In this document: piece by piece, positions 23,264 through 39,813 of the stretch
How positions within the stretch are numbered: the stretch's first letter is position 1
Layout: every line of letters starts with the position of its first letter
Origin: Cytidiella melzeri
Lineage: Eukaryota > Basidiomycota > Agaricomycetes > Polyporales > Irpicaceae
DNA length: 64,000 bases
Assembly (NCBI GenBank): GCA_022592445.1
Contig: JABYQR010000011.1
Coordinates: forward strand, 62,001-126,000
Reading direction: 5' to 3'
Program-made: the position numbers and the translations under genes
The notes under the pieces: generated by a model
Database searches by the model: none
Seen by the model: only the letters and a program-made list of their open reading frames with translations
What the model was told of the DNA's origin: nothing

Positions 23264-24938
23264 TTAAAACCCAGTGAGCTCTCTCAGTCTATTCCAAGTA
23301 TGCAAGAACCAACCACTGTCGCTCGTGGACGGCCTCGCGTAAGGAGAAGATGCCGTACCATTTTCGTTCACGTCCTTCAAATCAGCAGGTCCTTGCGACT
23401 CACTTGTGAAGCTTGAATGGCTCTGTTTCGGCTCTTGAGATGTGCGCGGAGCACGCCCCTCAACGTCATCTGCGTACTGTTGCAGTAGTTCACGCTGCCG
23501 CTGAGTGAGAGATCTGAAGACAAGGTTAATCCTGAATCTCGCAGGAACACACGGACTTGCCTTGGTAGCAGTACCGAAAACTTGACGAAGAGGTCACCCT
23601 TGTCCGTTCCATAAACAGACTTGACTCCGCGACCCTTTAGGACCATCTCTTCGCCGTGTTGAGTTCCGCCAGGAACTCGGACGTCAACTTCTCCATCAAG
23701 GGTAGGCACACGAACCCTACCACCTAATAACGCTGTGTGAAGTGGTACACGAGCTTCGTGATGTAGATTGGGTCCTTGACGGCGGAAAAGTTGAGATGAA
23801 GCTACACTGATACGAACGTGTAAATCTCCAGGGCGGCCCTTCGAAGAAATCGGGGCATCTCCGGCCTCGGGTATGTTTAAAGTCATACCATCCTCGATTC
23901 CTATACATTCGCAGGTAAGACGCCACATCCATCAAATGGAATATACACGTACCTGCAGGAATGTCAACCTTGACGGATTTCCGTGTTCTCAACTGACCAA
24001 TGCCTGCACATGAGCCACACTGGCTGCCTCGAGGAACTGTACTCCCTGTCCCAGAACACGTCGAACATGTGCTGGCCATCTGAAAGCCGCTATCCAAAAC
24101 GAATGTCCTCGCGCCAGATCCACCGCACGATGTGCAGGTTGATCGTTTGGCTCCGGGTTTCAATCCTGTACCGGAGCAAGTACCGCAGTTGACGACTGGT
24201 GTAATGTTGATGGTTTGTGACGTTCCTTTGCACGCTTCCATAAACGAGATACTTATTGACGCATCTATGTCGCTCCCTCGTGTGCTCTGTCGGGCCGCAC
24301 CTGGTCCACCACCAAAGGCGCCGAATAGCGTCTCAAACACGTCGGCCTGTGTGCGACTCCCCCTCCCGCCGAACGCAGAAGCGAAGTCTTGGAAGCCTGC
24401 GAATCCTCCTGCACCACCAAATCCTTGCGTGAAATTAGGGTCGAAGCCCGGCTGCTGAGATGCAGAACCGTATTGGTCATACGCTGCCCGTTTCTTGTCA
24501 TCTTTCAAGACCTAGATAAAGAGCTGTTGAGATACCGAATTTTGCTGCACGCCAAACAAACACATTTACTTCGTATGCAGCTTGGATCTCTACAAATTTG
24601 TCCTTTGCACTTTGGTCCGGGTTGGTATCAGGGTGATACTTACGAGCCAGCTGCGGATGCAAATATGTTACAACACCGTGCAGCCGGTCATGCATCCGCA
24701 TACAACGTACCGCAAAGTATGTCTTCTTGATTTCTGCAGCAGTGGCATCCTTTTTTACCCCAAGGACCTGATAGGGATCCTTGGGTGCTGACTGTGGTAC
24801 CGAAGCATGAAAGTTGCGCTGACGTCGGTGAATCATCAGTGACAGCCATTGCGATAGAACATGAAGAACATACACGGCTAGAGCGGATGTACTCAAGCGA
24901 CATAGAGGCATCCTGCTTTCTTTGTCGGCCGCCAGCAT
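23264..24938 (-). CDS. MDJ1: mitochondrial type I DnaJ/Hsp40 co-chaperone (Mdj1-like)
   Basis: Type I J-protein that stimulates the ATPase of mitochondrial Hsp70 in protein folding. A basic N-terminus ([17 protein letters not shown]) precedes the J domain [19 protein letters not shown], and [10 protein letters not shown] contains the HPD triad. A Gly/Phe region ([19 protein letters not shown]) follows. The zinc domain has all four CxxCxGxG repeats: [24 protein letters not shown] and CGSCAGIG. The C-terminal substrate-binding part has [11 protein letters not shown], the block [20 protein letters not shown], and [13 protein letters not shown]. The end is [16 protein letters not shown]. Several introns occur, one of them GC..AG (23514-23560). 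The start is uncertain: 24938 is the first Met in frame, 24911 gives a shorter presequence, and a further upstream exon cannot be excluded. Confidence 0.9.
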
Positions 24939-25590
24939 GCAGGCATGTTACGAGGGTGCGGGCTCCCTTCACAGTTGGGGGATGAGAGCAAGCGTAGAAA
25001 GAGATAAAAGAGTAGACTCTCTGGGTTGCCAGCCGAGAGTGCATTAGGAAGAGCAGTCTATAAGATAGCAGCAAGAACACAGCAGCGAGTTAGCGAGGCT
25101 AGTGAAGTCAATAGTGACGAACCGTCGTCAACACTGCTAAAAGGCTGCTCGGCGCTGTCGTGGTCGCTGTCCCGAAGGCGGAATCTTAATTCCCACGCGA
25201 GAATATTCCAGACGTTTCGGCGCTATGTCCACCTGAATCAGGCAGGTGTTCAAGAACACGTTCAGTGCTTTCATGCGATGGATTACATTGTAAGAATTAT
25301 CGGTTCAGTCAATCCCTAATTTACATCTCCTTTTGTAGGACTACTTGGAAGGTCGGATATAGCTACTACGTCTATTTACTCGGCTCGCTAACTATAGTGC
25401 TGTGTTTTCGGTGGATATTCGTACTTCGACAATGATTTCCATCATCTCGTCAATAGCGAGTACTCCTAAAACAAAGTGGTCAGCCAATTGAGACGGGAAA
25501 CCCCAGGTAGGAGGTTACGGTCACGACTTCAAGTTGTAATATCGCTCAAGTGATTATCCACTCAGTCGAATTTGTTTACTCACAGAATCG
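24939..25590. other. intergenic stretch between Mdj1 and SET genes
   Basis: About 650 bases upstream of the Mdj1 start and downstream of the SET gene stop. A 97-codon frame (25026-25319, +) has no family signature. Nothing else is recognised. Confidence 0.45.
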
Positions 25591-26157
25591 TTACTCAGAT
25601 CTCCGAGCCTTCCAAAAGCCTTTACCGTATGACACAACAAGCTCGTCTCCCTTCTTGATCGCTTCGTTGCCGCTCCAGATACTCATGCACAGCTCTCCGG
25701 TTTCGTTCAGACTTTCGCGAAACTGAACGTTGGGCCTTTCAGCCACGCCTCTATAGTCGTTTATGAACCGCGATTCGTTTCCCATCTTGCTTGCGTCTAC
25801 GCCGACATTGTGCCCGTCCTGCGATCGTAGCAACGATAGATCATAATCTGAATCAGGTCTATCGTCGCAATGTACTTCTCCAGCATAATCGATTATATAA
25901 GACCGTGGGGGTATCTTCTTCGCAGCAAACAGACCGAGTTGACCCTTCGCAGGGTGATCATCTTGCTGTATTTGCATGATGACAACAGGCGGGCGTCGTT
26001 GTCCTCGCCCAGACTGTGGCTGTGATATGGCTGACGGTAGCGCACATTTTCGCAAGCGCAAACGGACAATTTCTGGCACAGATGAGTGGTAGCGCTGATT
26101 CTTCAGATACAGGATATCTGGGGGCCAGTGCGAAGGTGTAGATGAAGAGCAACTCAT
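25591..26157 (-). CDS. small SET-domain protein
   Basis: Single-exon gene of 188 codons, unlike its intron-rich neighbours. The SET fold is recognisable: GQLGLFAAKKIPPRSYIIDY (SET-N), GVDASKMGNESRFINDY (the NHS-like region, here NESRFINDY), NVQF, then AIKKGDELVVSYGKGFW (the ELxxxYG/W block). SET proteins transfer methyl groups from S-adenosylmethionine to lysine of histones or other proteins. The usual N-H-S catalytic-core signature is changed (RFINDYRG for RFxNHxC). There are no pre-SET or post-SET cysteine clusters, so the target could be a non-histone protein. The Cys/His absence resembles a basidiomycete family of short SET proteins. Activity is not proven from sequence. Start 26157 is the first Met in frame. 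Confidence 0.8.
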   Translation of the reverse strand: MSCSSSTPSHWPPDILYLKNQRYHSSVPEIVRLRLRKCALPSAISQPQSGRGQRRPPVVIMQIQQDDHPAKGQLGLFAAKKIPPRSYIIDYAGEVHCDDRPDSDYDLSLLRSQDGHNVGVDASKMGNESRFINDYRGVAERPNVQFRESLNETGELCMSIWSGNEAIKKGDELVVSYGKGFWKARRSE

Positions 26158-26345
26158 GGGGGCTGTAAAGCGTAGTGCCGGCGCTAGTCCTGGTGTGCTC
26201 GGCCATTATTGAAATTCACTTGAGTGCGTGCGAAAATTGACAGACGCCCATTAGCTGTGGACAGGCGGCCTCATTGGCATCGCCAGTGGCCTCAGCTTGT
26301 ATCGCTTCGTGCGCATTCTTCACCTCCACCCACGACAACCTCACT

Positions 26346-27770
26346 ATGGGCAGGACGGCCCCTAAATCCGTCTCTCGTGTCTATGCAGATGCTAACTCAA
26401 AACTCGGTCCATCGTGGTTCGAATATGGTACGACTCATTCTCCACCTTGAGGCAACTTCCACGACACTCAATCCGCGTGACAGACAATCTTCAGGTGCAA
26501 TGGGGATCGCAGGATCACTACGAGATAGTTAGAAAGGTTGGCCGTGGCAAATACTCTGAAGTAAGTTGCGTGATTGTCATTTCGCTTGTGCAGTGCACGA
26601 ACCAACGCGACGTGGTGTGCAAAGGTCTTCGAGGGCATCAACATCGTGAACGACGAAAAATGTATTATTAAAGTTCTCAAGCCCGTCAAAAAGAAGAAGA
26701 TAAAGCGTGAAATAAAGATCCTCCAGAATCTCGCCGGCGGCCCAAACATCATCGCATTGTTGGACGTCGTTCGCGATCCGTCGTCCAAAATTCCCAGCCT
26801 TATCACGGAGTACATCCACAACCTCGACTTCAAGGTCCTATACCCTCGCCTTACCGACTTTGACGTCCGATTCTACATGTTTGAACTCTTGAAGGTTAGC
26901 GGCAAGATTCCGTTGTATATGCTAACACAGATTGACCAATACACACCTACAGGCATTAGACTATTGCCACTCCAAGGGAATAATGCATCGTGACGTGAAG
27001 CCACACAATGTCATGATTGACCATGAGCGAAGAAAAGTAAGTATCGTTACGGAGTATCCTATATGCTACTCACTCACTTTCCAACGTCAGCTCCGACTCA
27101 TTGACTGGGGTTTGGCGGAGTTTTATCATCCAAAGACAGAATATAACGTTCGAGTAGCGTCTCGGTACTTCAAGGGTCCTGAGTTGCTGGTCGACTTTCA
27201 GGAGTATGACTACAGCCTGGACATGTGGAGCTATGGCTGTATGTTGGCATCGATGGTTAGTACAATTTACGCATCCTTGTTCGGCCAAATTTCTCATTGA
27301 CACGATCCAGATCTTCCGCAAAGAGCCCTTCTTCCACGGACACGACAACTATGACCAGCTGAACAAGATCGCCAAGGTGCTAGGAACCGATGGACTTTAC
27401 CAGTACTTGGACAAATACGACATTGCTCTAGATCCACAATACGATGACATTCTTGGAAAGTGAGTGTGCAGCGATCATTTCTTGTCGTGAACCTCACCGC
27501 GTGGTAGTTATCCGAGGAAACCATGGGCACGCTTTGTGACCTCAGAAAATCAGCGCTACATATCCAACGAAGCAGTCGATTTCTTAGATCAACTGCTAAG
27601 ATATGATCATCAGGAGCGGCTGACCGCAAAAGAGGCCCAAGGACACGGGTATTTCGGTGAGCTTGATAGACCAACCGTGTTGCTGTCGCTTGTATTTATG
27701 CTTGATTGTTGTAGATCCGGTGAAGAGAGAAGCGTTGCGTGACGCGGACAGTGATGGTTCCGTGGCTTGA
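26346..27770 (+). CDS. CKA1: casein kinase 2 catalytic alpha subunit
   Basis: Constitutive Ser/Thr kinase. The start is [20 protein letters not shown], matching CK2 alpha N-termini. Then [20 protein letters not shown], Gly loop VGRGKYSEV, catalytic Lys region CIIKVLKP, and the basic patch [15 protein letters not shown] typical of CK2 substrate binding. HRDVKPHN is the catalytic loop, and IDWGLAEFY carries DWG in place of the usual DFG, a CK2 hallmark. [13 protein letters not shown] is the activation segment, and [16 protein letters not shown] follows. It ends [12 protein letters not shown]. At least seven introns are present, all of fungal size. All functional motifs are present, so the protein should be active in the nucleus and cytoplasm as a tetramer with beta subunits. 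Confidence 0.95.
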
Positions 27771-28324
27771 GCATAGGACATCTCTCTTTCCTCCTGCATA
27801 TCTGATTATACGGCATACATAAGACTAATACACTGTATTACCACTATAGATGCTGGACTCTCGGCATTGAAACTTGCAGCGCAGCCAGTGTACGAAGGTT
27901 TGTCGGAACTCCGGGAAGTGATTGCGACACGTGGTACCAATTGATGGCCCGCGCCATCGAAGGCAGGCAAGCATGAACAATGCAGCTCAGATTCTGTTCA
28001 GAATCGTAGAAGACACTGACTCTCAGCCACCATACGTTGAGACCAGGTCATGTAGCTACAATGCTCGTTATCTGGCCCTCATGCACGAAGCGTAGCTGGC
28101 TTCTTCACCGCGTGTCACCAAGGATTCGTCGATCATTCGCTCGGCAGTTCAGCTATACACGCCAGGAATAGTCCTCTTCAACTACATGGTCAGCACATGT
28201 GTGCATGCCCTGCGAGTTGGTGAACCCCTGATAACGAGGAGTATAAGATGCGCGAGCTGTCTGGATGAAGGCCGACGGTCTGGCCGTCATCAACCCATCC
28301 GCTCAGATACACCAGTCAATCGAC
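27771..28324. other. intergenic stretch with chitinase promoter
   Basis: It lies between the CK2 alpha stop and the chitinase start. A TATA-like TATAAG sits at 28242-28247, about 80 bases before the chitinase ATG. No gene is seen; small frames here lack protein character. Confidence 0.45.
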
Positions 28325-30789
<2,465 letters not shown>

Positions 30790-32485
30790 TTTTGGATTCG
30801 GCAAGTTCGGTTATTGAGCGGGAACGGTGGAGTTTTGTTTATATTCGGTATGCCAGAATATGACCTTGAGACCGATGTGGCTACATGTTTCGCTTTTTAG
30901 AGGTCTGTCCGGCGTGGAGGGAAACCTGTGTTGCTGGTTAAGATGTACAAGAATACCCAAGGCTTTCGTATGCCAAAGTTAACGTTGGTGACAGCATGTG
31001 TCAGGGAATTCGTCAACGAGGACGTTTATTCTCCCTCGAGCCGTATTGTTTGAAGTCCGAGTCCGTCATACCGTAAGGCATGTAAAAATGCTGCAAACGA
31101 GTTCGGAGGCCTGTTGCCACCGTTCGACGGCAAGCTTGTAAGACAAGGTGTTTCTGCGGCCTCATCTGAAGCTAAATTAAGTATCTGGGACCTGCAGGGT
31201 AGGCTATAGGAGTGCCACTCCCATGTGTATTAGAAACAGTGCACATATCAGGCCCGAGATGACTCAGATGATACATGTAAGTAGTGCCACATCTGTGTGA
31301 CCTTTCGCTGTCCGAGTAAAAACTTGGCACTCGACTGTGACTGATTTGTTTTTCCATGCTGTGCATGGACTGTGTGATGGTGTGCGTGTCGAGGGCTACA
31401 GCAGTGTATATTATAAATAGCATTGTCTCATGAGCTCAAGAGTAAGTATCATCGCCATCCATTCCCGGGAAAGTGTCAGACGCCCAAGCGCCTTGGTGAC
31501 TCTTCTCTTTGTACTTACATGTCCTTATCATGGTGCCTGGGCGTCTCGCCACACAAGTTACTTCGCGGTGCTGCCAGGAAAGTTACGTATACGTGAACAA
31601 GCTGGCGTATACAGTCGACGAAGGTACACGCAAACTGCATGTATCTAGAGCAAGTGTGGAATTTTGTTTTCGTCAGTACGCAACGACTGTAACGAACAAA
31701 CAGCATGTATATACATAACAGTTTGCAAGAAGCATCACATATTGCACCCGAGGACATCTTGACTAAATATACCGCAACCTCCCAACGCTAAGTATCTGCA
31801 GACTTACTGTGAACTCGTACCGGACAAAGGACGTGGTAAACAAAGCACTGCACGCACATATGCGAGATCGGTTGCAGCACTCCTCTCACTTGATTGTGTT
31901 TTATTTTTATTTTTCCCTCGCAGAGCCGACGACCGGTCCATGAAATCTCTTGGCACATAGAGTATCACGCTCCCACCGTTGCCAATCCTCCGGTAAAGAT
32001 TCGGGAACAGTACCCAAGCTATCAATTGCATTGCAAGGCTATCCAACTGATGATAAAAAGTCCGGCTGAAAATAACTGGCCAAGCGGGAGCCAAGGCTAA
32101 CTCATCTACTTGGCAGCGAGTCTCTGATTGTGTTTGGGTAGGCCAAGCCAAAGGCCCAACTTCCTCAAGCTCGTGGGTACATGCTTGACTGACTGGATGC
32201 ACGAGTGACCTAGGGTGGAGATTGCGCCTCCCTGATGATATTGCAGTAGGATACGTGGGTCCAGTGAGAAAAAAATTGAGACATAGCCTACGGGGAGAAA
32301 CGATATACGACACGGATAATACCCTAATTGACAAACAACATACTCCAGAACCCCATGAAAATTACGGACAACGCGGACACAGAGACAGAACGAGAAGAAG
32401 AGGCAATGCGATAGGTGGATCTGTAAAGAGTACAAGGGCCAGGTAATAATGATAGCAAATGCGACGAGGAAAGAGACCAACGAAA
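30790..32485. other. intergenic stretch downstream of chitinase
   Basis: About 1.7 kb between the chitinase stop and the stop of the Ser/Arg-rich gene. Minus-strand frames at 31515-31757 and 31804-32334 show no family features and low-complexity content only. No repeat or RNA was recognised. Confidence 0.45.
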
Positions 32486-33366
32486 TCATGCATGGCGGCG
32501 TCCCAAGTCGTCATCTCGACGTACATACGACACTTGCTGGGCACGGGACGAGCGCACGTTACGCTCGCGCGGCGCTGTTAGCGAGTCGATGGCCATTGCG
32601 TCCCTAGGTCGTGGCGAGCCGCTGCCATTCTGTGACGAGCCACACGAGTAGGGCGATGGTGGTAGAGGATCATCACTCCGGGTCACTGCCGAAAGACTGC
32701 CATGACGGCGACGAGTTTCGGCGCTGGGAGAACGTGTGCGGCGTCTCTTTCTCGACTCGATGTAGGTGGCTTCGTCTGAAGAGTGTGAGGGAGTAGAGGA
32801 ACGTGAAGTATGGCGTTCTAGATATGGTGACCGTGTAGTGACAATTGGGGATTCACGGTAAGTGGAAGGTGGCGGAGAGGGGATCGAGTGAGGCTGGGTT
32901 TCAAACATGTACATCGAGGGTGTTGTCGTGTGCGGCTGCACTCTGTACATTTCGAGAAGGGATCGATGGAGGTTCTTATCCGCGGCGATGCGCTATGTGA
33001 AGAGCGTGAGGAGGGCAATGGGGCGCTGCCAGAAAGTGAGACGTACATTATCTTCCGCCGTCTTGGCATTGAGTAGCGCGAAGAGCATATCACGATCTCC
33101 GTCACCTTTAGAGGTGAAAGCCCCGAGGATCTCGTGCAAGGAGGGAGGGGACCGCTGCGAAAGAAAGATGTGTGAGCCACGAGCCGTGAGGGGGAGGGAG
33201 GGATACAGACCTGGTGGAGAGACTGGAGGGCGGATGTCATCAGGGCGTCGGTGGCCCTGTCGGTGTGTGGGTTGACGAGTGGCTGGGACAAGGAGGGAGT
33301 GGCAGTCATCGAGGTTGAGAGTGTGGAGGACGGGGGCGGAATGAGAGGGATGTTGGGATGGGACAT
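32486..33366 (-). CDS. Ser/Pro/Arg-rich protein of unknown function, probably nuclear
   Basis: Two introns join three exons: start MSHPNIPLIPPPSS ... SALQSLHQ, then RSPPSLHEILGAFTSKGDGD, MLFALLNAKTAEDN, then RIAADKNLHRSLLEMYR. The middle piece is likely an amphipathic helix or coiled coil. The rest is disordered and Ser/Pro-rich with a basic cluster ESRKRRRTRSPSAETRRRH that looks like a nuclear signal, then SSQNGSGSPRPRDAMAIDS. The family is not recognised. An alternative model adds an upstream exon beginning at ATG 33714 that encodes a hydrophobic stretch (see findings). I prefer ATG 33366 because a membrane N-terminus fits poorly with the basic nuclear-type tail. Confidence 0.6.
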
Positions 33367-34055
33367 GGCGCAGTTTATGAAGGCAGGGAGCAGTGGTGAG
33401 AGGACTGTGAGGACCAAGTAAATATAGGATGCCAAGCAAAAGTGCTCAGAATTGTCCGTTGTGCGGAGCTAGCGCCATCGCCCTGCTTCGAGCTTCTTTC
33501 GTAGGCCAAGGCTGACCTGGATCCCCTGCATGGCGATCGACCTGTGTGCCAGCTCGTCGAGTCCTGGGTCGTCTGCGCCGTGGACGACGACGAGCAGCGA
33601 GAGGAAGATGGGCGTCCAGAAGAGCAGAGTTGCCTGATGTGGCAGTGGAGGGTATCAACTTGGCTGAGAGTGTGGGCGCGTAAGGACTAATTATACCGAG
33701 CATGGGCTTGGCATTCCAGTTATTTTTGCGTCCGAGCCCGTCTTGGCGTGCGGATAAACATGTTGCGCTGTCATTTATATTTACTGTATTTACGACACTC
33801 CTCCGTGAGCATACCGACGTGGCAACAACCCCGGTCTCATGCCCATGCTCAACCTGGCGTCCCGACGATGCCCGCTTTGGAATACTGCTTGCGGGGCCCC
33901 ACCGACGCGTTGTCTGTTCGACAAGGCTGTGAATAACTTCAAATAAAATATATGATATTTACACATAGGCGGCTGTAAATCAGTAGGAAGCGCTCGACGG
34001 CGCGTACTCGTCCTCTATTTCACGCGCTTCTCAGGTCGACTCTGCTGTTCCCGTC
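33367..34055. other. divergent intergenic region between Ser/Arg-rich gene and TIM21
   Basis: It contains a possible short hydrophobic minus-strand reading frame (33714 to about 33480) described in the findings, and otherwise no protein-like frame. Promoters for both flanking genes presumably lie here. No clear TATA box is seen. Confidence 0.4.
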
Positions 34056-35369
34056 ATGAACTTACACAGCACGAGGGCACTACCAGCGCGTCGCACAATC
34101 ATCACAGCTCATCGACATACTTCCCTAGCAAGCTCTGTCGCACGCAGCTTCAATCTCACTTACCAATGTCGTGCGTACGCAACCCACAGAGACCCGCCTA
34201 TCAACCCATCCTTGGTCTCGCACACACTTGACCAACGACGAGCTGGAACACGCCAGAGGGACACCGTAGGTCCGTTCCAGCTCGGACTCATTCCTCCTAC
34301 ACCCAAGGATGGTGGCAACCAGAAGAAATGGTCAGAGTTGAGCACGGGCGGGAAAGGTACGCGACTTCATCTACCCACAGCTTCTGCTAAATTACTCTGT
34401 TCAGTCGTGAGGTCGACAGCTAGGATGACCAACCTCTTCGTCATTCTTTTTGGTGCTGGATTCACAGCAGTCTTGGTCTATGCTCTCACATCAGAGCTGT
34501 TTTCAAAGAATTCAGCAACAGTGCTGTATGGCCAAGCGTGCGAGCTCATCAAATCCTCGCCAAAGGTATGTCTACTACTGACGCATCGCTTGAAAGGCCC
34601 TCACTGTACTTCTCAGGTAGCGCAATACTTCAAAGGTCCCCTCGTGTTCCACAACAACCCGCCATCCGCTGTCCGTCCTCGTCACCGCAACGACAGGGTA
34701 GCCTCACAGTCGGGGCGCGACGCACATGGGCGCGAGACTATGCTCCTCACTTTCTTCGTCGAAGCAAAGCGTAGGTCGGGAAGCAATTACGAAAATGAAA
34801 ATCAATCGTGGTGGGAATCAGCAAGTGAGTGGGCGTCACGGAGTACAGCAACCGTATCCGACATGTCTGCAGAGGAGGCATGGCAGCACACGAAAGACTA
34901 TGCAAGCGAGAAGTGGGACTCGACGAGACGATTGTTCAGGTTTTTGAGCGGGGATGTAGTGCCTGCGTCGAAAGCACCTCCGCCAGCTGCGGTCCCTGAG
35001 ATGAAGGAGACAAAGCAAGAGAGCGGATGGACATCAAGCTTCGTGGGTCTGTTTTCCGGGATCCGGGTGGCGAGTTCAGGCTCTGGCAGCTCTGCTGTTG
35101 ATGTAGACGGTGTTGAGGGACTCACAGAGGGCGAGGTTCAGGCAATGCTAGTAATGGTAAGCAGTTCGTGCAGATATGCAGGCAGAGATGCTGACTGCAT
35201 CCTTTCAGAATGACAACCATCAGTTCGAGTTTAGGTACCTCAGAATTGATATCCCAGGTGAGTATCAATAAGCTCTGCTACGATCTTGTTTCGCTGAGCA
35301 GAGTTAGATTCACGCGCTCCTTCCAAACGGATATATGTCATTGGACCAGCTGAGAGGCGGTGGCTATGA
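34056..35369 (+). CDS. TIM21: mitochondrial TIM23-complex subunit Tim21
   Basis: Inner-membrane subunit that links the TIM23 import channel to the TOM complex and respiratory chain. An Arg/Ser/Thr-rich presequence (RALPARRTIITAHRHTSLAS) and a disordered stretch precede one membrane helix (NLFVILFGAGFTAVLVYALT). The intermembrane-space domain begins TSELFSKNSATVLYGQACELIKSSPK|VAQYFKGPLVFHNNPP. A later FRYLRIDIPELDSR and IYVIG strand closes the domain; the last intron lies just before it. Most of the long middle region (SWWESASEWAS...) is acidic/Ser-rich. The stop is 35367-35369, reached after joining G|AG across the last intron. Start 34056 gives the best presequence. The match to the Tim21 domain core is clear; the large middle region is longer than in yeast. 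Confidence 0.85.
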
Positions 35370-35512
35370 AATAACTCGTACATGGACAGGTCCTATTTAC
35401 CATCCCAACTCAAATGCAAAGTCGCCAAAGTATATGCAATAGCATCTAATCGTATTCCATGTATCCCTAGGTCATTATCCGCAGCTCATACTTTCATGTG
35501 GTGAACTCAAGA

Positions 35513-36091
35513 TTAGTCACCGAAGAGCTTCTGAACGCGCTTCAGAACCGAATCCTTTGAAGGGTCTACAACAATGTCAGAACGAGATGACTGCATCATA
35601 GCACGCGATGCGTACCGTATGGATGATCTTTGGAGGGGATCTCAAGCAGTGCAGGGAACGCCTGCTGGTACTTGTCTACCGTAGGCCGTATCTTCTCAGC
35701 AACCTAGAACAAAAGAGAAAACACGTCAGCTCGCACCCAGTAGCACTGGTATAAGATGCTTTCACGTGTTGATTGATGAGCAATATAGCGATATCCTTGC
35801 GTTCGGTGTATTCTTGAAACGCAGCCTCGATGGTCGACACCTGTGTCTCTGTGGCTTTCTTAAGTAGGGAAAATCGTGGAAATGCGCCAGCACGTACTTG
35901 TGTCTACCACCAAAAAGTTCTTCTTTCCCTTTTCGACGTTTCCTATGCCTGCTAACAGGAGACCGGTGATGGTGTCCTGCGCACGCGCCCCGTCCTCAGC
36001 TCGTTCTCCAACCAAACAAGGATAAAGAAGTATATCATACCTCATCGCCTATGACGGCGAGCAGGTTTCGTTCTTTAAACGAGGTCGCCAT
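35513..36091 (-). CDS. VMA7: V-type proton ATPase subunit F
   Basis: Small peripheral-stalk-adjacent subunit of V1 that couples ATP hydrolysis to rotor movement. The start [17 protein letters not shown] is followed by [13 protein letters not shown], then FLVVDTS and, after an intron, [16 protein letters not shown] and [19 protein letters not shown]. The end is [38 protein letters not shown], split here as the frames show. [13 protein letters not shown] and the C-terminal [14 protein letters not shown] are the family signature. Length of about 120 residues matches the family. Four short introns are present. It lies divergent to the ecdysoneless gene with 261 bases between the starts. Confidence 0.93.
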
Positions 36092-36352
36092 TGTACCTCA
36101 TGAAGAGGACAGAATGAGATGGGGAGGATGCGTGCTGTGACAAGTGGTTTGCAGGAGAGGAAGGCGACTTGCAATAAAGCGCTGGTGAACGAATACAGAA
36201 GGACCGCCACGGGCCGATCACCGATGCTTTGTGGCGCTAGCGTCTACCTTTCATGATTGGTACTCTCATCTCCCTCCGTTGAACGTAAGGCTCAAAATTC
36301 TCTACAAAACTCCGAGACTAGCGTACTTGTCCTATCCAAACGGAAAATCAAC

Positions 36353-39309
<2,957 letters not shown>

Positions 39310-39813
39310 CAGAGACCTCATATTGTACAAGGTGATGACAGGCATGCACCAATCTATGCGCGATGCAAACGGTCAGACCGTGCTAAGATGTTGAGGCCCA
39401 TTGCACGAAACAAATGTTGAACTCGAAGTAAGTAGTTTGCATAGCACTCGAGGGCCGCAAGGAGTGCAGAGCAGCACACGACCGGGTCGAATTAGCGGCG
39501 TTTCGGCTTCGAACTTCTCGCGTAGAGCGAAAGACAGCCGTGATTGGCCACCGCACTTCAGGCGTCTGCCGAAAATGGTACTGATACTTCCCGATTTGGT
39601 AACTTAGCTGTTTACAGCTTCGATGGTTGGCCTCCACACTCGCGAAGACATGTCGGAATCTAAAATCAACGTTGACCAGGATATAAGACGTGGCGCCTCG
39701 TATATGGTATCCAACCAGGCTCTCTTTCGTTCCCCCATCTTACTCTATTCTCTTCTAATCTCTCCTCGCTCGCTCACTTTTTTTCTTCCCACAGCACTAG
39801 TTTATTTCTCAGT
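39310..39813. promoter_or_regulatory. promoter region of the secreted repeat protein gene
   Basis: A TATATAAG-like box lies around 39680-39687, about 130 bases before the ATG. It is followed by a long pyrimidine-rich tract (39720-39790, many TCT/CTC repeats) just before the start. TATA plus CT-rich leader is typical of highly expressed fungal genes. Confidence 0.5.

Noticed and set aside
31804..32489. Overlapping minus-strand frames between chitinase and the Ser/Arg-rich gene
   Set aside because: No protein-like composition or splice joins.
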